From NCBI GenBank assembly GCA_902774005.1, contig CACYGK010000014.1:1-33781 (forward strand): a DNA stretch of 33,781 bases. The letters are read 5' to 3'. Every line of letters starts with the position of its first letter. Positions within the stretch are counted from its first letter, which is position 1. The notes under the pieces are model-generated. The model saw only the letters and a program-made list of their open reading frames with translations, did no database searches and had not been told where the DNA came from. This document shows positions 17,425-25,110 of the stretch, in pieces. The translations under genes and the position numbers were made by a program. Source of the stretch: an uncultured Bacteroidales bacterium (GTDB lineage Bacteria > Bacteroidota > Bacteroidia > Bacteroidales > Bacteroidaceae).

Positions 17425-18849
17425 ATGGAATCAGCATTTATTTATCTCATCTTCGCGGTTGTCATAGTAGGTGGCATTCTCGTCATGGCCATCATCAACC
17501 GCTATCGTCGTTGTCCGTCCGACAAGATTCTTGTCATCTACGGAACAACAGGTAACAAATCGGCAAAGTGTGTACACGGAGGCGGTCAATTCGTATGGCC
17601 TATCATCCAGGACTATGCCTACCTCTCACTTACTCCTATAAGCATCGATGCCAATCTTACAAATGCCCTCTCACGTCAGAACATACGTGTCGATGTACCT
17701 TGCCGATTTACGGTGGGAGTATCGACCGAACCTGAATGTATGGTAGCTGCAGCCGAACGTCTGCTCGGACTTACTGCAGGACAGATTCAGGAACTGGCTC
17801 GTGATATTCTTTTCGGACAGTTGCGTCTTGTCATCGCTACGATGTCAATCGAGGAACTCAATGCCGACCGTGATAAGTTCCTTGAGGCTATCTCGAGCAA
17901 CGTCGAGGTTGAACTGAAGAAAATCGGTCTGCGTCTCATCAACGTCAACGTGACGGATATCAACGATGAAAGCGGCTATATCGAGGCTCTCGGACAGGAA
18001 GCAGCAGCACGTGCCATCAACGAGGCAAAGGTTCGCGTAGCTGAACAGGAAAAGTTCGGTGAAATCGGTAAGGCTGAGGCAGATCGTGAGACTCGTATCC
18101 GTACGGCTGAGGCAAATGCTCAGGCTGTTCAGGGTGAGAACGAGGCTCGTGTACAGATTGCCAATTCCGATGCTGTACGTCGTGAACGCGAGGCTGAGGC
18201 ACAGCGTCGTGCTACAGCTGCTGAGAAGGTGGCTCAGGCAAAGGCTCTCGAAGAGGCTTACTCAGCTGAAAAGGTAGCTGAAAATGCCCGTGGAGAGCGC
18301 GAACGTGCCACTCAGGCTGCTAACGTCCTCGTAAGTGAGGAAATCGAGAAGCAGCGTAAGATTATCGAGGCTGAGGCTGAGGCTGAGAAGGTTCGTGTCA
18401 ATGCGAAGGGTGAAGCTGATGCTGCATACGCAAAGATGGAAGCTGAGGCTCGCGGTCTCTTCGAGATTCTCTCGCGTCAGGCATCCGGTTACGATAAGAT
18501 GGTACAGGCTGCAGGTGGTGATGCCACAAAGGCTTATATGCTTCTGCTGCTCGAAAAACTGCCTGAACTCGTACGCACTCAGGTTGAGGCTATCAAGGGT
18601 GTCAACATCGACCACGTCACAGTCTGGGACAGCGGGAACAATGCCGACGGCAAGGGTTCTACTGCTAATTTCCTCAGCGGTCTGATGAAGTCGGTTCCTC
18701 CACTCAACGAACTCTTCGAGCAGGCTGGTCTCTCACTTCCCGACTATCTCGCAAAGAAGAAAGATGCAGACCCGACATTCGAAGTGGCGACTGCTCCTGA
18801 GGAGCCGGAACCCACCGACGAGGAACCTAAGAGTCCTAAGAAAAAGTAG
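17425..18849 (+). CDS. Flotillin (SPFH domain protein)
   Basis: This 474-residue inner-membrane scaffold protein has a single N-terminal membrane segment (about 5-25), an SPFH/band-7 domain (about 30-190), and a long Ala/Glu/Arg-rich coiled-coil region (about 195-360) full of EAEA-type repeats. A C-terminal domain of flotillin type follows, with an acidic, proline-rich, then lysine-rich tail. Flotillins organise membrane microdomains and oligomerise through the coiled coil. The protein is clearly of the long flotillin type (YuaG-like), not HflK/C or stomatin. It is paired with an NfeD-like partner upstream, probably on one transcript from the promoter at 16724-16753. Confidence 0.93.
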   Translation: MESAFIYLIFAVVIVGGILVMAIINRYRRCPSDKILVIYGTTGNKSAKCVHGGGQFVWPIIQDYAYLSLTPISIDANLTNALSRQNIRVDVPCRFTVGVSTEPECMVAAAERLLGLTAGQIQELARDILFGQLRLVIATMSIEELNADRDKFLEAISSNVEVELKKIGLRLINVNVTDINDESGYIEALGQEAAARAINEAKVRVAEQEKFGEIGKAEADRETRIRTAEANAQAVQGENEARVQIANSDAVRREREAEAQRRATAAEKVAQAKALEEAYSAEKVAENARGERERATQAANVLVSEEIEKQRKIIEAEAEAEKVRVNAKGEADAAYAKMEAEARGLFEILSRQASGYDKMVQAAGGDATKAYMLLLLEKLPELVRTQVEAIKGVNIDHVTVWDSGNNADGKGSTANFLSGLMKSVPPLNELFEQAGLSLPDYLAKKKDADPTFEVATAPEEPEPTDEEPKSPKKK

Positions 18850-18858
18850 CATATAGAA

Positions 18859-18879
18859 GGGGTGGATTTTTCCCGCCCC
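18859..18879. other. Hairpin just after the flotillin gene
   Basis: GGGGTGG (18859-18865) pairs with CCGCCCC (18873-18879), 7 bp with one G-T wobble and a 7-nt loop. There is no U-tract on either side, so it is not a standard terminator. It may act together with the palindromic array that begins 11 nt later. Confidence 0.45.
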
Positions 18880-18890
18880 TGCCGCTCTCA

Positions 18891-18956
18891 AATTCCAAGC
18901 GCTTAGAATTTTAATTTCAAGCGCTTGGAATTTTATTTCTAAGCGCTTAGAAAAAT
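18891..18956. repeat. Three palindromic 22-bp tandem repeats
   Basis: Three head-to-tail 22-nt units begin at 18891, 18913 and 18935. Each is centred on AAGCGCTT (18897, 18919, 18941) within the near-palindrome AATTYCAAGCGCTTRGAA. Units 1 and 2 also form a perfect 15-bp inverted repeat (18890-18904 with 18919-18933), which is followed on the forward strand by a T-rich stretch and may act as the flotillin terminator. The third unit contains an 18-bp perfect palindrome (18936-18953). Outer arms GCTCTC (18884-18889) and GAGAGC (18967-18972) bracket the array. It lies between two convergent genes. Confidence 0.85.
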
Positions 18957-19041
18957 GCGGGTAAGCGAGAGCAGAAAAAGTTTACTTTTGCTCTGCCGAG
19001 CGTGAGCATTTTATGCAATTTCAGCATGACTGAGACACCGA

Positions 19042-20052
19042 TTATTCGGATAGCTGTGAGAAGAAATGTTTGCCTCTGGCATAATACTGCCAGATGATGG
19101 AGTAGGGGGCGAGCAGAGGCTTGTCAGATATGACGGCAGGACTGTTACGTGTTCCTGCTGTCTTGCCTTCAGCGGGCATCTTGCTGTGCATAGCTCTCAG
19201 CACAGCCTTCATATTCTTTATGTCGCCTTTCAGCAGGAACTGAAGGGCTGCGACTAGGTCGAGGAAGTTGCGCATGCGGATAATCTTCTTCAGCTGGTCG
19301 GCTGGAAGGTTCTTGCGCAGCATATACCGGTTGTTGCGGAAGTTGAGGAATGTCTTCCTCGGATTACCCTGATTGAGTGTGGCTCCGCCCAGATGGTAGG
19401 CTGTCGATTGCGGAATGCAGACTATCTCCCTGCCCATGTTCCGAAGGCGCCAGCAGAGGTCTATCTCCTCCATGTGGGCAAAGAAACGGGGGTCGAGTCC
19501 GCCACTTTTCGTCCAGTCCTCAGCGCGGCAGAGTAGGGCTGCTCCCGTAGCCCACAGCACGTGATGGATGTCGTCGTATTGTCCGTTGTCCTTTTCTACC
19601 GTTCCGAGCAGACGTCCGCGACAGAAGGGATAGCCGAAGCGGTCGATGAATCCGCCGCTGGCTCCTGCATATTCGAAGTGGTCGGGTTCGCGTAGCGAGA
19701 GCAGTTTGGGTTGGCATGCTGCACATTCGGGATGACTGTCCATATAGTCGCAGAGTATCTTGTCCCACCCCTTCTGACGTATCTCCACGTCGCTGTTGAG
19801 TAGCATGAAGTATTTGTATTCCGTCAGCTGGGCAAGGGCGCGGTTGTAGCCTTCGGCAAAGCCGTAGTTCTGGTCGAACTGTATGGTACGGACCTCAGGA
19901 AATTCGCGCGAGAGCATCTGGATGGAGTCGTCGGTCGAGGCATTGTCGGCTACGATGACGTCGCCCACGGAATTCGATACTACGGAGGGCAGGTAGCGAC
20001 GCATCATGTCGCTTCCGTTCCAGTTCAGTATGACGATTGCAAGAGTCTGCAT
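19042..20052 (-). CDS. GT2-family glycosyltransferase (rhamnosyltransferase-like)
   Basis: This 336-residue GT-A enzyme has the N-terminal LAIVILNWNG strand, nucleotide-binding DNASTD (36-41) and the metal-binding NSDVE (86-90). The later GGLDPRFFAHMEEIDLCWRLR segment carries the acceptor-side ED-type motif. The pattern is that of the large WcaA/rhamnosyltransferase group making cell-surface polysaccharides at the cytoplasmic membrane. Substrate cannot be assigned; dTDP-rhamnose is possible because rfbD is in the region, but they are 15 kb apart. The C-terminal 30 residues are poorly conserved in look. It has its own -7 box and stands as a single-gene unit. Confidence 0.88.
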   Translation of the reverse strand: MQTLAIVILNWNGSDMMRRYLPSVVSNSVGDVIVADNASTDDSIQMLSREFPEVRTIQFDQNYGFAEGYNRALAQLTEYKYFMLLNSDVEIRQKGWDKILCDYMDSHPECAACQPKLLSLREPDHFEYAGASGGFIDRFGYPFCRGRLLGTVEKDNGQYDDIHHVLWATGAALLCRAEDWTKSGGLDPRFFAHMEEIDLCWRLRNMGREIVCIPQSTAYHLGGATLNQGNPRKTFLNFRNNRYMLRKNLPADQLKKIIRMRNFLDLVAALQFLLKGDIKNMKAVLRAMHSKMPAEGKTAGTRNSPAVISDKPLLAPYSIIWQYYARGKHFFSQLSE

Positions 20053-20074
20053 GGGGTTATGGGCTTTGTGGATG

Positions 20075-20082
20075 CAAAGGTA
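20075..20082 (-). promoter_or_regulatory. Bacteroidetes-type -7 box for the GT2 gene
   Basis: The reverse strand reads TACCTTTG, matching TAnnTTTG, 22 nt before the ATG at 20052. It abuts the U-tract of the terminator for the upstream gene. No TTTG is visible at -33, where the terminator stem lies. Confidence 0.6.
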
Positions 20083-20083
20083 T

Positions 20084-20115
20084 AAAAAAATCGTCAGAGG
20101 AAAAACCCCTGACGA
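20084..20115 (-). terminator. Rho-independent terminator after the 929-residue protein gene
   Basis: On the reverse strand TCGTCAGGGG (complement at 20106-20115), loop TTTTT, CCTCTGACGA (complement at 20091-20100) form a 10-bp stem with one G-T pair. Seven T follow (20084-20090). It lies 25 nt after the stop of the gene ending at 20141. Confidence 0.92.
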
Positions 20116-20140
20116 CTTTTAGTGAGTATAATAAGTGATG

Positions 20141-22930
20141 TTATTGCTTGTTGAAGACTTTCTTAGAAGTGCCGTCAGCATACTGGATGATGATGAAGCC
20201 CTTCTGGTTCTTCTTAGCTGTAGTACCTGCCAATGTGAAGTATGCTACAGGAACAGATGGCTTCTTAGCTTCTGCTACTTCTTGTTCGATACCTGTCTCG
20301 ATGTATTCTTCCTTGTCCTTATAGTACTTCTCTGACGGACCGCAGAAGGTTATGTGTACAGAACCGAATCCGTAAGCGTTAGGACTGTAATCGCCCTGAT
20401 AGATGCCGAGATCCTTGTATGTGCGTACTCCAAGACCGTCCATACCGAAGCGGAGAGTCTCTTCACCTTCAGTAGTCTTGTCGTATTCCATTTCGAACCA
20501 CTGTGGAGCGTAGTTACCTACAGTCTCGCCAGATGTCCAAACGTCGAGAGAGTCAATCTCTGTAGCATCTGCAGGACCGAAGACGAGCTTGATACCAGAG
20601 ATGTAAGTTGTATCACGTCCTATTTCTACTTCATCTTCTACCCATTCTTCAAGTTCTTCGGACCAAACTGTTTGGGTTTCATAATACCTGTTGACATGGC
20701 GAACTGAAGAGATGATTCTAGAGTTGTCACCTGTTGCGTAAGCCTCGCACTTGAAGTTGTAGTGACCAGGACGAGTAACTACGATGTCCTGAGTAAGGCT
20801 ACCTGCCGGGTTACCTGTCCAACCACGCCACATTGCTGCTCTACCGCCGTCTGTGTACTCTTCAGTACTATCAAGACGCCAATATTCGCTTGAGTTGGTA
20901 GTGTAAGAGTTCCAACCGCCTGAAGCGTCTGTAGCAGAAGTACCACCTGCGAGGTTCTCTTTCTTGAATGTGAAGCTTGGATTGATAACTGCGAGTTCAG
21001 CCTGCTCGTAGAATGAAGCACCATTGATGTAGAACTCTTCGAGAACACCTGAGAGGTCGTCGAGCTGAGCCTGGAAGTCATCGTGCTGGTTTACAGCAGA
21101 AACACTTGCTATCAGAGTCTTGGAATCGTTGATTGCAGAGTTGAGGTCTGTCGGGTCAACAGATGCATACTTAGGATTAGCGACAGCAGCCTCTGCTTCA
21201 GCAACCTTAGCCTTGAGGTTGATGAACGGCTGGTTCTGATCCTGAACATAGTTGCTTGCATACTGGTAAGCACGTACGAGTGGGTACTCAGCAGCCCATG
21301 CCGGGTCTTCGCCTTCCTTGTATTCGTAGCCCTGAGTTTTAGCCCATTCAGTGAGTTCGTCGTTAGTTGCTATACCTGTATCCTTACCGTCGGCAGTAAT
21401 CCAGTTGCCAAGGATGTTAGTGTAGAGGTAATCCCATTTATTGACTGCTCTCTGGAGTGAATCCTGCTCCCATGGGTAGTTAGCATCGTTCATCTTGTTC
21501 ATTACGCTGTTGCGTGCGTTTGTAGCAGCATCCCACTGAGCCTTGAATGTGTTCCATGCGTTCTGACGATCGATAGCCTGCTGAATGTCGCCGAATGCAT
21601 ATACTGCAGCATGACCAATGCGGAATGTACCACCAAACGGATCGAAGCCTGGGAACCAAGCACCAGCTGAGAATTCTTCATCTTGTTCGATTTCGCTGAT
21701 GATGTAGTATCTTTCAGCTTCCTCTACTCTGTTTGCAATCGGAGTTCCAATTTCAACTGTATCAGTTCCGATGAAGAGCTTGTTGCCTTCAGACCATACA
21801 GAAAGGTCCTGACCATAGTAGCCACCATCAACCTTAGTGTTCAGATACTGAGTAGCATAAAGGTCGCACATGAACATATACTTACCTGGAGGAAGTATGA
21901 TGCCACCTGTAGGCTTAACTGTGACGCATCCCCAAGGAAGTGCGTAAGAACCTGGATAAGTGTAGTTGAGCCATTCTTCGCCTGAACCGTGTCCCCAACG
22001 GGAAGCACCACCTGAAGTTGACCAGCAACCCTGATTTACGCTACCGCCACCGTCACCGTTGTTAATCTTTGTAACGCTTGTGATGTCAATCTTTTCGAAG
22101 TTTGCAGCGAGGTTAGTTGCTACATCCTCGATGAAAGCTGCCTCTGCTTCGTCGAGAAGAGCCTCAAGGCTTTCCATCTCAGCGATGTCGTCAGTTGCAC
22201 CTTCTTCTACCATTCCCTGGTAAGTTTCGATAACTTCTTCGAGGTCGGCGCTTCCAGCTTCTGCGAAGTTAGGATCAGCAAGGAGCTTCTGAGCGAAGGC
22301 AATCTTGCGGTCCATCTTACGAGTGTCGTAAACTTCCTCTACAGGACGTACTTCTGCGTCAGCTACTACGGTGTTAGTAGTGAGACGACCGATAGTGATG
22401 TTGAGGTAGTGAGTGTCAGAACCGATTGTGTTTTCAGTACATGTATCAACGAATGCGAAAGTGATTTCAGCCCATTCGTCGTTGAGGATGGTCTGAGTAT
22501 TTGCAACCTGGAAATAGTCAACGTTTGCAGCACCGGTGCGGATACCATCAGCAGATGGCTCAGCGTTGGTGATGAATGCGTTGATTTCGTTCTGTGCACC
22601 TGGAGTGACAGATGAAACAGTAGTTGCTACACCCTTAATCTTGAGAGTTACGATGTAGCGCTGACCGAATGTAAGTTCGGCATTAGTGCGCAGAAGTGTA
22701 GAACCTTCTGAACCGTCAAGGCTCTGAAGAGCATCTGTTACACCTTCTTCTTCGTAGGTTGACCAAGTGTCGGGATCGTCAGTTCCATACCATGCAGTAA
22801 TGGGCTGAACAAGACTTTCGTCGATCACCTTGTACTTTGCTGTAGCAGTGTAGATGTAATCTCCAAGTTCATAGGCATAAGCGCCTGCGAAAGAGAAAAC
22901 AGCCACTAATGAAAGTAAAAGTTTTTTCAT
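20141..22930 (-). CDS. Large modular secreted protein, CBM-like domains, sorting-like C-terminal tail
   Basis: I do not recognise a family for this 929-residue protein. It has a signal peptide (about 1-19, ending GAYA). Three beta-sandwich-looking regions (about 25-205, 280-445 and 655-880) carry repeated PGKYMFMCDLYA and PGHYNFKCEAYA strands like those of carbohydrate-binding domains. Helical, Ala/Glu/Asp-rich stretches lie between them (about 210-275 and 450-650, resembling FIVAR-type spacers). A short tail (about 895-929) with AYFTLAGT then KGFIIIQYADG and KVFNK resembles a Bacteroidales C-terminal sorting motif. The protein is strongly acidic. No catalytic motif is evident. It lies downstream of the SusC/D-fasciclin operon with a separate promoter and leader, and its clean codon use suggests high expression. 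A surface or secreted glycan-binding role is inferred. Confidence 0.75.
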   Translation of the reverse strand: MKKLLLSLVAVFSFAGAYAYELGDYIYTATAKYKVIDESLVQPITAWYGTDDPDTWSTYEEEGVTDALQSLDGSEGSTLLRTNAELTFGQRYIVTLKIKGVATTVSSVTPGAQNEINAFITNAEPSADGIRTGAANVDYFQVANTQTILNDEWAEITFAFVDTCTENTIGSDTHYLNITIGRLTTNTVVADAEVRPVEEVYDTRKMDRKIAFAQKLLADPNFAEAGSADLEEVIETYQGMVEEGATDDIAEMESLEALLDEAEAAFIEDVATNLAANFEKIDITSVTKINNGDGGGSVNQGCWSTSGGASRWGHGSGEEWLNYTYPGSYALPWGCVTVKPTGGIILPPGKYMFMCDLYATQYLNTKVDGGYYGQDLSVWSEGNKLFIGTDTVEIGTPIANRVEEAERYYIISEIEQDEEFSAGAWFPGFDPFGGTFRIGHAAVYAFGDIQQAIDRQNAWNTFKAQWDAATNARNSVMNKMNDANYPWEQDSLQRAVNKWDYLYTNILGNWITADGKDTGIATNDELTEWAKTQGYEYKEGEDPAWAAEYPLVRAYQYASNYVQDQNQPFINLKAKVAEAEAAVANPKYASVDPTDLNSAINDSKTLIASVSAVNQHDDFQAQLDDLSGVLEEFYINGASFYEQAELAVINPSFTFKKENLAGGTSATDASGGWNSYTTNSSEYWRLDSTEEYTDGGRAAMWRGWTGNPAGSLTQDIVVTRPGHYNFKCEAYATGDNSRIISSVRHVNRYYETQTVWSEELEEWVEDEVEIGRDTTYISGIKLVFGPADATEIDSLDVWTSGETVGNYAPQWFEMEYDKTTEGEETLRFGMDGLGVRTYKDLGIYQGDYSPNAYGFGSVHITFCGPSEKYYKDKEEYIETGIEQEVAEAKKPSVPVAYFTLAGTTAKKNQKGFIIIQYADGTSKKVFNKQ

Positions 22931-23029
22931 AAAAAGTGTTGTTAAAAGGGTTAATAAAAATAGTTATTTGATTTGTCTCTTTTCGACTGTCGATATCATA
23001 GGTGTGATTGCACTACTACGTAGTGGGGG

Positions 23030-23037
23030 CAAAATTA
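23030..23037 (-). promoter_or_regulatory. Candidate -7 box for the 929-residue protein gene
   Basis: The reverse strand reads TAATTTTG, matching TAnnTTTG, about 100 nt before the ATG at 22930. The box overlaps the left arm of a 17-bp inverted repeat by three bases. The predicted leader of about 93 nt contains two small palindromes (ACTACGTAGT near 23014-23023 and TCGACTGTCGA at 22983-22993). Confidence 0.5.
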
Positions 23038-23095
23038 GTGTAATTTCTTCAAAGTCTTCGTATGTTTTAACGAAAAAATGAAGAAATTACACTAA
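23035..23095. repeat. 17-bp perfect inverted repeat between susD and the 929-residue protein gene
   Basis: TTAGTGTAATTTCTTCA (23035-23051) is perfectly complementary to 23079-23095. The 27-nt centre holds a smaller TTCGT/ACGAA inverted repeat (23057-23061 with 23070-23074). It lies 47 nt after the susD stop and touches the -7 box of the next gene. It could be the susD terminator (only a TTTT tract follows on the reverse strand) or an operator. Confidence 0.8.
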
Positions 23096-23142
23096 AAAAT
23101 CTTTACGGAGTATCTAAAATCCCGTTTTTATGTCAGAAAAGG

Positions 23143-25035
23143 CTACTTCTTGAGTGGAAGATACCAGTTGGCTTCGTCGAGAAGATTGACTACAGGACTG
23201 TTCGACTTAACCTTGTCGGCAAGCCATGCATTACCCTGCAGTCCGGCACGATTCTTGTGACGTGCGAAACGCATGAGGTCGTACCAGCGTGTGCCTTCGA
23301 AACAGAATTCCATTGCCTCTTCGTCACAAAGCAGTTCTTCCATTGCCATGATGGTGTCGGCTTTGGTTGTGGTGCTTGAGCTGACACGTGAAGCAAGACC
23401 CGGATAGAGTGTTGCATTGGTTGCGAGTTGTGCAAACTTCCTTCCTATTTCAGTAGAGAACTGATAAGGCGAAGAACCCGGATAGTTGCCGTCGGGTGTG
23501 GCACCGCATCCGTGCTGGTGGATTGGAAGGGTGTTGGACTTGTATGTGTCAATGTTTGTAGCGTTGAAGAATGTGTTGTTGAAGTAGTTCTTCGCATCGT
23601 CCGACAGCCATGTGGTAGTTGTCTTTACGAGTTCGTCGGTAAGACCTTCCTTCAGGAATGCAAAGGCTGCATCGGGCAGTCCCATGCGGTTGAGTGCCTC
23701 ACAGAGGTGGAGGTAAACGGTAGTGGCACGGTAGACGATGATGTTAGCACTACGGAATTTGTCAATCCATTCGGTCTTGGATTCATCGTCGTCACCAATT
23801 ACTATATATGATGAACCGCGAGTAGGATAGATGTTCGAGAGGGAGCGCATGTCGCCATATTTGCCCGTTGTGAGATCCTTCTTTGGCAGACCGCCTGATA
23901 CTTGTTTGTAATAGTAGAAGTCGATACCGTTTGCATCACCGGTTGTTTCCTTACGACCGTCAACGAGGTCGTTATAGACTTTCGACTGAGTGAGCTGGAT
24001 GTCTTCTCTCCAACGTGCCGATGAAGAAAGGGCGTAGAAGTCGTAACCGAATGACAACGGAACGTTGGTGATGGTACCCATTCGCTGGTTTGCTGCCATA
24101 GGTATGTAAGATACGATATCAAGACATGTGGCAGAGTTTGCCAATGTGAATATGTTCTGATACTTAGCTGCGTTGTTGTTTGTCGAAGCGTAGTCGCTTG
24201 GGTAAGACAAAGATGCATCACGCATTCGCAGTACGGTCTGAACATCGGGAAGAAGTGTCTTTGTAGTCTGCAGATAATTGAAGTAGCTGTTTGCAGCTTC
24301 TGTGTATTTGCCGGTTTCGAGGTAGAGGTCGCCGAGAATGACATCAACAGGGATGAATATTCTTGTTGTGTTCATATATTTCGTACCACCGCCATTTACG
24401 TTACCGATGTTGATGTTTGTACCATAGTTCGGAACGGGGATGCCTGAATATTGTGCGAGGTCGGGACACAATGCGTTGGCAATCTGATAGATGTCGTATT
24501 CAGGGAATGTCTGACTTATCTCAGAGATGTTTGTCAATGGTTCGGTAAAGAACGGTACTTTGCCATAGTTGCGGGCAAGTTGCAGGTATGCCCAAGCACG
24601 ATATGCTTTGACTGCTGCAAATTCATTTATCGTAACGTCGGTAGAACCGGTACGCAAGTCTGTGTTACGATGCTTGATATAGTAGTTGCAGTTGTTGATC
24701 ACACGATAGTACACGTATGCAGAGTCGTATCTGTTATTGAGTCCTGCACTGAAGTTTTTCAGCTGACTGAGCATACTGTCGGTATATTGTGTAGTGGCAA
24801 CCAGTTCACCGCGCATTTCTCCCTGATAGAAATACTGGTCGGCAAGCTGCTGCATAGCCTGTGCAATACCGAATGCATAGAAGACAGAGTCGGTCTTTGA
24901 GTTCATATCGGGTTCGAAGGCCTGACGATCGCTGTCCACATCCAACATTTTATCACATGAAGTCAGAATGAAAGAGGCAGAAAGGGCGACTCCAAGTAGC
25001 ATTGCTGTTGCTCTTTTCATAATATCTTTTTTCAT
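23143..25035 (-). CDS. SusD/RagB-family surface lipoprotein
   Basis: SusD-type proteins form the lid on a TonB-dependent SusC transporter and bind its ligand at the cell surface. The 630-residue protein has a lipoprotein signal with lipobox LTSC (cysteine about residue 27) and TPR-like helices such as AVKAYRAWAYLQLARNYGKVPFF. The C-terminal hallmark is EEAMEFCFEGTRWYDLMRFARHK. It is somewhat longer than many members and diverged in the middle. An alternative start five codons in (MKRATAM) is possible. It follows its SusC partner by 75 nt, a spacer made of 9-bp repeats. The ligand is unknown. Confidence 0.92.
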   Translation of the reverse strand: MKKDIMKRATAMLLGVALSASFILTSCDKMLDVDSDRQAFEPDMNSKTDSVFYAFGIAQAMQQLADQYFYQGEMRGELVATTQYTDSMLSQLKNFSAGLNNRYDSAYVYYRVINNCNYYIKHRNTDLRTGSTDVTINEFAAVKAYRAWAYLQLARNYGKVPFFTEPLTNISEISQTFPEYDIYQIANALCPDLAQYSGIPVPNYGTNINIGNVNGGGTKYMNTTRIFIPVDVILGDLYLETGKYTEAANSYFNYLQTTKTLLPDVQTVLRMRDASLSYPSDYASTNNNAAKYQNIFTLANSATCLDIVSYIPMAANQRMGTITNVPLSFGYDFYALSSSARWREDIQLTQSKVYNDLVDGRKETTGDANGIDFYYYKQVSGGLPKKDLTTGKYGDMRSLSNIYPTRGSSYIVIGDDDESKTEWIDKFRSANIIVYRATTVYLHLCEALNRMGLPDAAFAFLKEGLTDELVKTTTTWLSDDAKNYFNNTFFNATNIDTYKSNTLPIHQHGCGATPDGNYPGSSPYQFSTEIGRKFAQLATNATLYPGLASRVSSSTTTKADTIMAMEELLCDEEAMEFCFEGTRWYDLMRFARHKNRAGLQGNAWLADKVKSNSPVVNLLDEANWYLPLKK

Positions 25036-25051
25036 TTTGTTTATTGTATTT

Positions 25052-25105
25052 TTCCAGATTTTCCAGATTATCTAGATTAACTAGTCGTTCTAGATTTTCC
25101 GAGGT
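25052..25105 (-). repeat. 9-bp tandem repeat in the susC-susD spacer
   Basis: Read on the forward strand, 9-nt units start at 25052, 25061, 25070, 25079, 25088 and 25097: TTCCAGATT, TTCCAGATT, ATCTAGATT, AACTAGTCG, TTCTAGATT and TTCCGAGGT. The first three and the fifth are close copies (consensus WTCYAGATT). The array fills most of the 75-nt gap. Confidence 0.8.
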
Positions 25106-25110
25106 TATTA

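Noticed and set aside
18859-18879. Classical terminator directly after flotillin
   Set aside because: The stem is present but neither strand has a U-tract after it, so I list it only as a hairpin.
18983-18990. TACTTTTG as a forward promoter in the flotillin-GT2 gap
   Set aside because: It matches the -7 consensus but no -33 element or forward gene follows; it would only transcribe antisense to the GT2 gene.
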